Shown here piece after piece: positions 33,387 through 43,666 of a DNA stretch of 64,000 nt. Position 1 is the first letter of the stretch. Every line of letters begins with the position of its first letter. The notes under the pieces are model-generated. The model was not told the origin of the DNA and ran no database searches. It worked only from the letters and a program-made list of their open reading frames with translations. A program made the translations under genes and the position numbers. The DNA is taken from assembly GCF_018388465.1 (NCBI RefSeq), contig NZ_CP074404.1, forward strand, positions 3,348,001-3,412,000, given 5' to 3'. This DNA comes from Cellulomonas fengjieae. Its GTDB lineage: Bacteria > Actinomycetota > Actinomycetes > Actinomycetales > Cellulomonadaceae.

Positions 33387-33432
33387 GACGTCCGCACTCG
33401 GGAGGGTGGGAGCCCCCTCGAGTGCGGACGTC
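33387..33432. terminator. Long hairpin downstream of asd
   Basis: A perfect 14-bp stem (GACGTCCGCACTCG with CGAGTGCGGACGTC) around an 18-nt G-rich/C-rich loop, 25 nt past the asd stop. It shares the GACGTCC edge with the two hairpin repeats beside it. Likely terminator for lysC-asd. Confidence 0.7.
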
Positions 33433-33457
33433 GGTGTGTGTCAGGCGGTGGTGGTCG

Positions 33458-35786
<2,329 letters not shown>

Positions 35787-36035
35787 GGGGACATCTTTCG
35801 CGGGCGCGGGACAGGACCGGGCGAGTGTACGGCCGTGCCCACCAGGTGGGCTCGGAGTTTCAGATGCCGGATCGTGGCCCCGGTGGAGCGACGGCGCGGA
35901 CGGCGAAACGCTCCGGTTCGACCCGTCGCCGTCGCGGTGGAGCGGCTCGGCCCCGCAGGCGTTCTGCACAGCACCTGCACAGCGACTTTCGTGAAAACCG
36001 CCCGGCCACATGGGGTGCGGTCCTAGGTTGACGCC

Positions 36036-37013
36036 ATGTCGAGCACCGTCGATGACGACACCACGACCACCCCGCCACCTGCCGCGACGACCGCCGGCGT
36101 CGTCGTGCGCGACCTGCACCGCGCGTTCGGGGCCGTCAAGGCGCTCGACGGCGCCCAGCTGACCGCCCGCGCCGGTGCGGTCACCGCGCTCGTCGGTCCC
36201 AACGGCTCGGGCAAGACCACGCTGCTCCTGGTCCTCGCCGGTCTGCTCGTCCCCGACCGGGGCGAGGTGAGCGTCGGCGGCCACGATCCCGTCGCGCACG
36301 GTGCGGCGGCCCGCGCGGTGACCGGGTGGATGCCCGACACGTTCGGCACCTGGGACTCCCTGACCGCGCGCGAGGTGCTGCTCACGTTCGCCGCCGCGTA
36401 CCGGCTCTCCCCCGCGACCGCCGCGGACCGGGTGACCGAGCTGCTCGCGACGGTCCACCTCGCCGAGTACGCCGACCGCCCCGCCAGCGTCCTGTCCCGC
36501 GGCCAGAAGCAGCGCCTGGGCCTGGCCCGGGCGCTCGTGCACGACCCCGCGGTGCTCCTGCTCGACGAGCCGGCCAGCGGGCTCGACCCGCGCTCCCGTG
36601 TGGACCTGCGGATCCTGCTGCGCAGGCTCGCCGACGAGGGCAAGACGGTCCTGGTCTCGAGCCACGTGCTGTCCGAGCTGGACGAGATGGCCGACGACGC
36701 CGTCTTCCTGTCCCGGGGCCGCACCGTGGTCCCGGACGCGGCGGCCGGTGCGGCCCGCTCCTGGCACGTGCGCGCTCTGTCCCTCGAGTCCCTCACCGAC
36801 TGGCTCACGAGCACCGGATCCGCCTGGCAGCCCGACGGCGCACCCACCTCACCGAGCGGCGCGGGTGGGGTGCTCATCGACGTCGCGGGCGACGACGGCG
36901 CCGCCCAGCTGCTCCGGGACGCGGTCACCGCCGGCGTGCCGATCGCGTCTCTCGTGCCCGCCTCCGGCGCGCTCGAACAGGCCTACCTGACCCTCGAGGA
37001 GGAGCGGCGATGA
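36036..37013 (+). CDS. ABC exporter ATPase
   Basis: A 325-residue ATPase with Walker [10 protein letters not shown], signature LSRGQKQRL, Walker [13 protein letters not shown] and H-loop VSSHVLSEL, then a long C-terminal region that ends in [19 protein letters not shown] at 36024-36029 lies 6 nt before the ATG, giving a leaderless start. It overlaps the permease gene by 4 nt. Unrelated to the exporter cluster on the left. Confidence 0.93.
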   Translation: MSSTVDDDTTTTPPPAATTAGVVVRDLHRAFGAVKALDGAQLTARAGAVTALVGPNGSGKTTLLLVLAGLLVPDRGEVSVGGHDPVAHGAAARAVTGWMPDTFGTWDSLTAREVLLTFAAAYRLSPATAADRVTELLATVHLAEYADRPASVLSRGQKQRLGLARALVHDPAVLLLDEPASGLDPRSRVDLRILLRRLADEGKTVLVSSHVLSELDEMADDAVFLSRGRTVVPDAAAGAARSWHVRALSLESLTDWLTSTGSAWQPDGAPTSPSGAGGVLIDVAGDDGAAQLLRDAVTAGVPIASLVPASGALEQAYLTLEEERR

Positions 37014-38140
37014 CGCTGTCCGAGGTCGCGCTCGAGCCCGACCAGCCGACGACGCCCCCGCGCGCCCCCCGGTCCGCCACCTGGGGACTGACGTGGCACG
37101 GCGTCCGCACGGTCGCCGTGCTGGAGCTGCGGCAACGGGTGCGCTCGACCCGGTGGATCGTGGCGCTCGTCGTGTGGTTCGTGGTGGTGGGCGGGATCAC
37201 CCTGCTGACCTCCGGCGCGCTCGCCATGTTGGGGTCGGGGCCGAGCGACGGTCGCGCGTCGACGGGGCCGCTGCTGTTCGGGGCGGTGACGTTCCTGGTG
37301 CTCGGCCTGGGTCTGCTGGTCACGCCGACGCTCGCCTCGACCGGCATCAACGGCGACCGCAACGCCGGCACGCTGGCGACGCTGCAGGTCACGCTGCTGA
37401 CCCCCGCCGAGATCGCGGCCGGGAAGCTGCTCGCCGCGTGGGCTGCCGCCTGCGCGTTCCTCGTCGCGAGCCTGCCGTTCCTCGGCATCGCCATGGCCCT
37501 GGGCGGGACGCCCGGCACCGCCCTGCCGCGCGTCGTCCTGCTCATCGCGATCCTGCTGGCGTCGGTGTGCGGGATCGGGCTGGGCTTCTCCGCGCTCACC
37601 GCGCGCACCGCCGGGTCGACCGTCCTGACGTTCCTCACCGTCGCCGCGCTCACGCTGCTGACCCCGGTGCTGTTCGGGCTGACGTACCCGTCGATCTCCC
37701 GGACGCAGGACGTCCCCGTCAACTCGGTGCCGAGCGACTGGGACGGCCAGTCGGACCCCGAGTGCGAGGTCACGGTGCAGGAGCGCGCCGTCCCGCACAC
37801 CGAGCGCACCTGGTGGCTGCTGGGCATCAACCCGTTCGTCGTCCTCTCCGACGGCGCGGGAACCGCGGAGGGAACCCGTATCACCGGCCGCGACAACGAC
37901 CCGCTCGCGTTGATCCGCACCGGGGTCCGGGAGCTGCGCGCCGGGCCCACGCTGCCGCTCGACGAGTGCTGGGTCGGGCAGAGCGACCCACCGGCCGAGC
38001 CCGACACCGTCTCCGGCGCACCGGTGTGGCCATGGGGGCTCGCGGTCAACGTGCTGCTCGGCGCCGCCGGCTACGTCGTCGCCGTCCGCCGTCTGCGGAT
38101 CCCGCAGCGCACGCTCGCCCGGGGGACGCGCGTCGCCTGA
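37010..38140 (+). CDS. ABC-2 exporter permease
   Basis: A 376-residue membrane protein with six helices: one near residue 50, four between 85 and 220, and one near 350. Between the fifth and sixth helices lies a large extracytoplasmic loop (about 225-335) with two cysteines (PECEVTVQERAVP and DECWVGQSD), which could form a disulfide. It starts in ATGA overlap with the ATPase. Function unknown. The final codons and stop lie in a 61-bp duplicated segment. Confidence 0.87.
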   Translation: MTLSEVALEPDQPTTPPRAPRSATWGLTWHGVRTVAVLELRQRVRSTRWIVALVVWFVVVGGITLLTSGALAMLGSGPSDGRASTGPLLFGAVTFLVLGLGLLVTPTLASTGINGDRNAGTLATLQVTLLTPAEIAAGKLLAAWAAACAFLVASLPFLGIAMALGGTPGTALPRVVLLIAILLASVCGIGLGFSALTARTAGSTVLTFLTVAALTLLTPVLFGLTYPSISRTQDVPVNSVPSDWDGQSDPECEVTVQERAVPHTERTWWLLGINPFVVLSDGAGTAEGTRITGRDNDPLALIRTGVRELRAGPTLPLDECWVGQSDPPAEPDTVSGAPVWPWGLAVNVLLGAAGYVVAVRRLRIPQRTLARGTRVA

Positions 38141-38243
38141 GAGCCGTCAGGGCTGGAGGGCGTCGTACTCGGCCTCAGCGGCAGTGCTCTCGCGTCGCCT
38201 GGACCGGTCAGGGCTGGAGGGCGTCGTACTCGGCCTCAGCGGC
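38129..38243. repeat. 61-bp tandem duplication at a convergent gene junction
   Basis: A 36-nt block beginning TCAGGGCTGGAGGGCGTCGT occurs at 38147 and again at 38208. The 11-nt CGCGTCGCCTG occurs before each. Units are thus 61 or 62 nt apart with one single-base indel. Copy 1 covers the permease stop; copy 2 covers the stop of the DUF5063 gene. The extra copy lies in a different reading frame from the gene. Confidence 0.85.
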
Positions 38244-38774
38244 GACGTCATCCTCCACGTCCAACCGAAGGTGCGCCAGCATCGTCTGCAGGGTGCGCAG
38301 GACGCTCGAGGCGCGCTCGCCCCAGTCGGACAGGTACGAGAACTGCCACCACCACAGTGCCTCGAGCACGCCCCCGGTCTCGTAGTGCCGCAGGCCCTGC
38401 GCCAGCGCACCGGCGATCGCGACCAGGTCGCCGGACACGGTCGCCTGCTGGACGTCGACGCCGAGCAGCGGGTCGACGATCGCGGCGTACTCGTCGATCC
38501 CCTCGAAGACGTTCGCCAGGTTGGCGTGCAGGGGGTCGACGTCCGGGTCGGGGCCGAGGTCCGGCTCGAACCGCTCGGACGGCACCACGTCGGTGGTCGC
38601 ACCGAGCCGCGCGCCGGCCGCGAGCACGTCGCTCACCGCGAGCAGCAGCAGCGGCAGCGACGCGTCCGGGTTCGCCCCCGACGCGACCTCCGTGACGGTG
38701 ATCAGATAGCTGCGCGCTTCCGCCGCGACCGCGTCGGCGATGTCCTGCAGATCCGCATCCATCGTGCCGGTCAT
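38208..38774 (-). CDS. DUF5063 protein
   Basis: A 188-residue soluble, mostly helical protein. Middle and C-terminal motifs such as DPLHANLANVFEGIDEY and LWWWQFSYLSDWGERASS match DUF5063, a family that in actinobacteria sits next to recR. It has no known function. It ends EAEYDALQP. It follows recR after 16 bp and is probably in its operon; the position suggests a link to recombination or the cell-cycle DNA functions of the operon. Confidence 0.85.
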   Translation of the reverse strand: MTGTMDADLQDIADAVAAEARSYLITVTEVASGANPDASLPLLLLAVSDVLAAGARLGATTDVVPSERFEPDLGPDPDVDPLHANLANVFEGIDEYAAIVDPLLGVDVQQATVSGDLVAIAGALAQGLRHYETGGVLEALWWWQFSYLSDWGERASSVLRTLQTMLAHLRLDVEDDVAAEAEYDALQP

Positions 38775-38790
38775 GGTGTTGCCTGCTTCC

Positions 38791-39390
38791 TCATGCGCTG
38801 ATCCGTCGTCGGCCCTCGAACGCCCGGCCGAGCGTCACCTCGTCGGCGTACTCCAGGTCCCCGCCCACCGGCAGGCCCGACGCGAGCCGGCTGACCGTCA
38901 GCCCCATCGGGACCAGCAGGCGGGCCAGGTAGGTGGCCGTCGCCTCGCCCTCGACGTTCGGGTCCGTGGCCAGGATGACCTCGGTGACGGTGCCGTCGGC
39001 GAGGCGCGTCATCAGCCCCGCGATGCGCAGGTCGTCCGGGCCGACACCGGCGATCGGGTTGATGGCCCCGCCGAGCACGTGGTACTTGCCGCGGAACTCG
39101 CGCGTGCGCTCGATGGCGACGACGTCCTTGGACTCCTCGACCACGCAGATCGACGCCGGCGAGCGGCGCGGGTCGCGGCAGATGCGGCACTGCGGCTCCT
39201 GCGCGACGTTGCCGCAGATCTCGCAGAACCGGACGCGGAGCTTGACCTCGGTCAGCGCGTCGGACAGCCGCCGCACGTCCGCCGGATCCGCGGACAGGAT
39301 GTGGAACGCGATCCGCTGGGCGCTCTTGGGACCGACTCCGGGCAGTCGCCCGAGCTCGTCGATCAGGTCCTGGACCGCGCCTTCGTACAC
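38791..39390 (-). CDS. recR: Recombination mediator RecR
   Basis: A 199-residue protein that works with RecO and RecF in gap repair. N-terminal helix-hairpin-helix [15 protein letters not shown]; zinc finger [16 protein letters not shown] with four cysteines; Toprim domain (from [14 protein letters not shown]) and the C-terminal Walker-like strand. TAGGCT (minus strand, 39397-39402) lies 6 nt before the GTG, so it may be leaderless and independent from the dnaX message. Confidence 0.96.
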   Translation of the reverse strand: MYEGAVQDLIDELGRLPGVGPKSAQRIAFHILSADPADVRRLSDALTEVKLRVRFCEICGNVAQEPQCRICRDPRRSPASICVVEESKDVVAIERTREFRGKYHVLGGAINPIAGVGPDDLRIAGLMTRLADGTVTEVILATDPNVEGEATATYLARLLVPMGLTVSRLASGLPVGGDLEYADEVTLGRAFEGRRRISA

Positions 39391-39399
39391 GCGGCCAGC

Positions 39400-39822
39400 C
39401 TACGGGGTCGAGGCGGCCCCGCCGTCGGACGCCACCAGCTCCACCTCGAAGCCGTGGTCGTCCTCGAGGTAGGCGGCGTAGTGCTGCGGGCCGCCCGCGA
39501 ACGGGTGCCGGTCCGCGAACAGGAGCGACCAGCCGTGCGCGGGGGCCGCCGCGACGAGCGCGTCGACCTCCACCCGGGTGCCCGCCCACAGCGCGAGATG
39601 GTTCATCCCGGGGCGGAGCCGGTCGTGCGGCGCCGGCGCCACGTCCGGCCCGGACTCCAGCACGACGTACGGTCCGGCGCCCCGTCCCCAGCTGACCCCG
39701 GACGACCACCGCTCACGGACCTCGTAGCCGAGACGCGCCAGGAGCCAGCCCCAGCTGCGATCCGCCGCCGCCAGGTCGCCCACCCAGATCTCGAGGTGGT
39801 GCAGGCCGCCGGGGGTGGTCAC
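39400..39822 (-). CDS. VOC-family (glyoxalase-like) protein
   Basis: A 140-residue protein with the VOC fold of two beta-alpha-beta-beta-beta units: HHLEIWVGDLAAADRSW in the first and MNHLALWAGTRVEVDALV in the second, ending with the YLEDDHGFEVELV strand. The metal site usually comes from His and Glu of these strands (His8-9, His76 area, Glu near the end). The substrate is unknown. It overlaps dnaX by 4 nt (GTGA) and its own stop lies next to the recR start. A metalloenzyme between dnaX and recR has no clear reason to be there. Confidence 0.82.
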   Translation of the reverse strand: MTTPGGLHHLEIWVGDLAAADRSWGWLLARLGYEVRERWSSGVSWGRGAGPYVVLESGPDVAPAPHDRLRPGMNHLALWAGTRVEVDALVAAAPAHGWSLLFADRHPFAGGPQHYAAYLEDDHGFEVELVASDGGAASTP

Positions 39823-42071
39823 GACGTGCCGTCGTCCAGCTGCTCGTCGATGACCGTCCCGCCCAGCATCTGCGCCACCAGGGGCGCGCCGCTCAGGCTC
39901 GACGTGGTGATGTCGGGGTCGTCCGGGGACGGGTCGTCGGGCACGCTCGTAGCGGTGCGCGACGCCGACTCCCGGGCAGCCGCCGTGCCGCGCTCACGGG
40001 CCGTACCGCGCGCCGGCGGTGCGACGTCCGGCGGGGGTGCGTCGGGCGCGGCCGGTTCGCCGGGCTCGTCGTCCGGGGGCTCGACGATCGGCGGCTCGTC
40101 GTCCCACGAGGCCGCCGCCTCCGCGGGCGTCACCGCGCGCGGGTTCGACCGGTCGTCGGCCGCCCGGGGTGCCGGAGCGCTGACCGGGGCGGGTGCTGCG
40201 ACCTGCTCCGCGAGGATGCCCTCGACCCGGACGTCGAACCCGAGCGTCTCGCGGACGGCCCGCGCGACGACGTCCGCGTGGGCGCCGTTGCGGAACGTGG
40301 TGGCGAGCGCCGGGTTGTCGAAGGCCACCCGCAGCGTGGTCGCGTCGAGGTCGGCCACCTGGGCGTTGCGCGGGTCGACGAGCGCCCACGTGACGCGGCG
40401 CAGGCCCTTGACCGTCTCCAGGACCTCGGGCCAGCGGCGGCGCAGCACCTCGGTGTCAGGGCCGACGGCGCCCCCGCGGGCGGCGGCCGGCGGCGGTGTC
40501 GCGGCAGCCGGCGCGGAGACGCGGGTGGGTGGCGCATCGGCGGTGGCGACGTCCGGCCTCGTCCGCACGGGCTCAGCCCGTGCGGGTTCCGCCTGAGCAG
40601 GTTCGGCCTGAGCAGGTTCGGCCTGTGCCGGTTCGGCCGGTGCCGGTTCGGCCTCTGCGGTCTCGGCTCGTGCGGTTTCCGCCCCGGCACCGGGACGCTG
40701 CGGCGAGCTCCCCGGTTCGGAGACGATGTCGCCGTCGGCTGGTGCGGGATCGGGCGTCCGTGCGGCGACGCGCTCAACTGCCACCACAGGCTCGGCGGGC
40801 GCTGCGACAGCAGGCGCCGGGGCGCTCTCGGGGGCGCGTACCGGCGCGGGCGCGGGCGCCTGCGGGCCTGCGGTCGGCACACGGACACCGGTGCCGTCGC
40901 TCGGCAGACCGCGCTCCAGCCGGTCGAGGCGCGCGCCGAGGCCGGAGCGGGTGTCCTCGACCGCGGGCAGCAGCAGGCGCGCCATGAGCAGCTCGAGGTG
41001 CAGCCGGGGGGACGTCGCACCGGACATCTCGGTGAGGGCGGCGTTGCACAGGTCCGCCGACCGGGACAGCTCCGAGGCGCCCAGGTGGCGCGCCTGCAGC
41101 CGCATGCGGTCGAGCTGGTCGCTCGGCACGTCGCGCAGCGCGGCGTCGGCGGCGTCGCCGGAGGCCGCGATGACGATGAGGTCGCGCAGGCGCTCGAGCA
41201 GGTCCTCGACGAAGCGCCGCGGCTCGTGGCCGGTGGAGATCACGCGCTCGACCACGCGGAACGCGGAGGCCCCGTCACGGGCGGCGATCGCCTCCACCAG
41301 GTCGTCCAGCAGCGACGCCTGGGTGTAGCCGAGCAGCGCCGCGGCGCCCTCGTACTCGAGCTCGCTGCCGCCGGAGCCGGCGATCAGCTGGTCGAGCACC
41401 GAGAGGGTGTCGCGCACGGAGCCCCCGCCTGCGCGGACGACCAGCGGCAGGACGCCGGACGCCACGCGCACGCCCTCGCTGTCGCAGAGCTGCTGCAGGT
41501 ACGGCACCAGCACGTCCGGCGGCACCAGGCGGAACGGGTAGTGGTGGGTGCGCGAGCGGATGGTGCCGATGACCTTGTCCGGCTCGGTCGTCGCGAAGAT
41601 GAACTTGATGTGCGGCGGCGGCTCCTCGACGATCTTGAGCAGCGCGTTGAAGCCCTGGTTCGAGACCATGTGGGCCTCGTCGAGGATGAACACCTTGTAG
41701 CGGTCGCGGGCGGGCGCGAACGTGGCGCGCTCCCGCAGCTCGCGGGCGTCGTCGACGCCGCCGTGGCTGGCCGCGTCGATCTCGACCACGTCGAGGCTGC
41801 CGGGGCCGCCGCGCGCCAGCTCGACGCACGACTCGCACACGTCGCACGGGGTGTCGGACGGGTTCTCCTCGGTGTTCTGCGCGCAGTTGAGGATGCGCGC
41901 CAGGATCCGGGCCGACGTCGTCTTCCCGCAGCCGCGCGGCCCGGAGAACAGGTACGCGTGGTTGACCTGCCCGCTGCGCAACGCCTGCCGCAGGGGCGCG
42001 GTCACATGGTCCTGACCGATGACCTCGGCGAAGTTCTCGGGCCGGTAGCGCCGGTACAGGGCTGTCGTCAC
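39819..42071 (-). CDS. dnaX: DNA polymerase III tau/gamma subunit
   Basis: A 750-residue clamp-loader subunit. AAA+ domain with Walker A GPRGCGKTT, the four-cysteine zinc module (C-AQNTEENPSDTP-C-DV-C-ES-C), Walker B DEAH and sensor 1. Domain III follows. The C-terminal part (from about residue 375) is low-complexity proline/alanine/glutamate, with five-residue AEPAQ repeats, and a folded tail. The GTG at 42071 is chosen since TAGGGT (minus strand, 42079-42084) lies 7 nt before it; a longer upstream frame looks non-coding. Confidence 0.96.
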   Translation of the reverse strand: MTTALYRRYRPENFAEVIGQDHVTAPLRQALRSGQVNHAYLFSGPRGCGKTTSARILARILNCAQNTEENPSDTPCDVCESCVELARGGPGSLDVVEIDAASHGGVDDARELRERATFAPARDRYKVFILDEAHMVSNQGFNALLKIVEEPPPHIKFIFATTEPDKVIGTIRSRTHHYPFRLVPPDVLVPYLQQLCDSEGVRVASGVLPLVVRAGGGSVRDTLSVLDQLIAGSGGSELEYEGAAALLGYTQASLLDDLVEAIAARDGASAFRVVERVISTGHEPRRFVEDLLERLRDLIVIAASGDAADAALRDVPSDQLDRMRLQARHLGASELSRSADLCNAALTEMSGATSPRLHLELLMARLLLPAVEDTRSGLGARLDRLERGLPSDGTGVRVPTAGPQAPAPAPVRAPESAPAPAVAAPAEPVVAVERVAARTPDPAPADGDIVSEPGSSPQRPGAGAETARAETAEAEPAPAEPAQAEPAQAEPAQAEPARAEPVRTRPDVATADAPPTRVSAPAAATPPPAAARGGAVGPDTEVLRRRWPEVLETVKGLRRVTWALVDPRNAQVADLDATTLRVAFDNPALATTFRNGAHADVVARAVRETLGFDVRVEGILAEQVAAPAPVSAPAPRAADDRSNPRAVTPAEAAASWDDEPPIVEPPDDEPGEPAAPDAPPPDVAPPARGTARERGTAAARESASRTATSVPDDPSPDDPDITTSSLSGAPLVAQMLGGTVIDEQLDDGTS
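40575..40665. repeat. 15-bp tandem repeats inside dnaX
   Basis: Units close to GGTTCGGCCTGAGCA recur about five times, encoding a chain of AEPAQ-type five-residue repeats on the minus strand. The array is in the flexible linker before the tau tail and could vary in length between strains. Confidence 0.75.
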
Positions 42072-42139
42072 GCCACGAACCCTAGACGCCCATGCCCACA
42101 CCGGCGCCCTCGTACCGGGTCACCTCGCCCAGAACCCGG

Positions 42140-42775
42140 TCACCAGACGTCCAGCAGGAGGTCCGCCCAGAACCCGGACGCCGGATCGACTTGCGGATCG
42201 ATCCGCCGGAGCCGTTCCAGCACGTAGCGGCACAGGTCCTCGTAGGCGTCGAACGGGTCGGGCAGGTCCGCGCCTCGACCCTCCCGCCACGCGCGGTCGT
42301 CGGCCACACTCACCCGCGCCTGTTCCTCGGCGAGGATCGGGACGAGCGCACCCCACCGCCAGGCGAGCTCGACGAACTGGGGCACCGACGTGCTGACGAG
42401 CGACGGGAGCAGACCCGAGGGGTACAGCGGTTCCAGCTGCGGATGGACGTCGCGCGAGCTGGGAACCGCCGTGACCGACCCGCTGGGTAGAGCGCAGACC
42501 CGCGAGACACCGAACCGCGCCAGGCGGTAGTACTCGGTTCCGTCGGCCACCTCGGGGCGACGGCCGGACTGGAACGACGCGAGGAACCTCGAGAGATCGT
42601 CGTCACGCGGACCGGGCAGGCCGTACCTCGCGAGTGAGGCCTTCGCCTCCGCGGGCAGGCTCCAGGCGTCGACCTGCGGCCCGGGGAGGACCGCTGCACC
42701 GCCGGACGTCGCGAGGAGCGTCACGCTCTGGTCGAGCACGAGGTCGACCGCGGCCCGCGCGTCGGTGTGTGTCAC
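42140..42775 (-). CDS. SUKH-4-like immunity protein
   Basis: A 211-residue soluble protein. Its predicted alpha/beta fold (SLPAEAKASLARYGLPGP, then the segment LPSGSVTAVP, and the late helical FVELAWRWGALVPIL) matches the SUKH-4 immunity family, which neutralises toxins of polymorphic systems. The GTG at 42775 has GGGAGGGG upstream. It is the third small gene downstream of the RHS toxin. The partner toxin may be the RHS tip or a former one; immunity arrays often carry genes against displaced tips. Confidence 0.72.
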   Translation of the reverse strand: MTHTDARAAVDLVLDQSVTLLATSGGAAVLPGPQVDAWSLPAEAKASLARYGLPGPRDDDLSRFLASFQSGRRPEVADGTEYYRLARFGVSRVCALPSGSVTAVPSSRDVHPQLEPLYPSGLLPSLVSTSVPQFVELAWRWGALVPILAEEQARVSVADDRAWREGRGADLPDPFDAYEDLCRYVLERLRRIDPQVDPASGFWADLLLDVW

Positions 42776-42828
42776 GGTCGGCCCCTCCCTGCTTCCCGGC
42801 CTGTCGGTCGGGGACCGGACCCGTGCTG

Positions 42829-43110
42829 TCACGGCTCATACGTCGCCGACCTCAGCTGGTGGTCCCTGAGCTCCGGGTGGTCGAGCGTGCTCGGGTGGCC
42901 GTCGGTGAGGTCGTCCTCCGCGAACGAGACCATGCCGGTGGCGACAAGACCCTCGGAGCCCTCGCTGGAGGTCAACGAGAAGACGGTGGGTCGGCGGGCG
43001 AGCACGGCGCCGAACTCTCGGCGCAGGTCCACGTCGCGCGGGTCCGGCACGTCGACGACCAGGTCGGTGTACGAGCGGACGAGCCGCACCGCCTCGACCA
43101 TCCTGAACAT
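42829..43110 (-). CDS. Small protein of the immunity array, function unknown
   Basis: A 93-residue protein starting MFRMVEAVRLVRSYTDLVV. It has mixed beta and alpha segments and an acidic C-terminal half (AEDDLTDGHPSTLDHPEL). No family is recognised. A longer frame starts at a GTG at 43164; neither start has a clear ribosome binding site, so translation may be coupled to the gene before it. Its place between the two other immunity candidates suggests it belongs to the toxin system. Confidence 0.5.
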   Translation of the reverse strand: MFRMVEAVRLVRSYTDLVVDVPDPRDVDLRREFGAVLARRPTVFSLTSSEGSEGLVATGMVSFAEDDLTDGHPSTLDHPELRDHQLRSATYEP

Positions 43111-43186
43111 CACGTCGACGCTACGTGGAACGCCCACAGACGGAAGGGCCGCTCGAAGAGCCACGGAAGGTCATGAGGGCTCGTCG

Positions 43187-43666
43187 TCATCGGTGGGTGT
43201 CGTCCCCAAGCCATCGTCGAAGCGCGGCTTCCTCCACCTCGGACGCGGGGTCGGGGCCGCACAACCGACGTAGTTCCTGGAAGAACTCGATCCCGGAGCG
43301 GGCCACGACGTCGTAGAGCTCGTCGCTCGGCGCGACCGCGCTGCGGTGGATCGACCTGTCCGAGGTCGTCACGGTCAGCAGGACGTTGCCCTCCCACTGC
43401 GTCGTCGCCGTGAACGCCACGGGCTGATCGGGAAAGTACCTCTTGCCTGAGCCAGACTGACGACACTCATCGAGGGCCTGGACGACGAAGGGCCACAGCC
43501 AGTTGACGTCGTCCCACAGCTCCGGCCCCAGCAGCTCGACGCCATCCACGACGAGACTGATCGCACCCGGGACGTAGTCGCACCCACCGTCATGACGGTC
43601 CGCCTCACGGATCGGTTGGAACTGGCCGTCGACCCGCACGTAGCTCTGTGCGGTGACTCGGTTCAA
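43187..43666 (-). CDS. Probable cognate immunity protein of the RHS toxin
   Basis: A 159-residue soluble protein beginning with TTG in a TTGA overlap with the toxin stop codon. It has an N-terminal part rich in beta-strands, a central ISLVVDGVELLGPELWDDVN segment and a C-terminal helical part with EFFQELRRLCGPDPASEVEE. No family is recognised. The overlapping start, the single downstream position and the absence of a signal peptide are typical for an immunity protein to the toxin tip. Confirmed only by position. Confidence 0.7.
   Translation of the reverse strand: MNRVTAQSYVRVDGQFQPIREADRHDGGCDYVPGAISLVVDGVELLGPELWDDVNWLWPFVVQALDECRQSGSGKRYFPDQPVAFTATTQWEGNVLLTVTTSDRSIHRSAVAPSDELYDVVARSGIEFFQELRRLCGPDPASEVEEAALRRWLGDDTHR

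Noticed and set aside
33263..33432. CRISPR array
   Set aside because: Only two unit copies with internal dyad, no regular spacers and no cas genes in the window.
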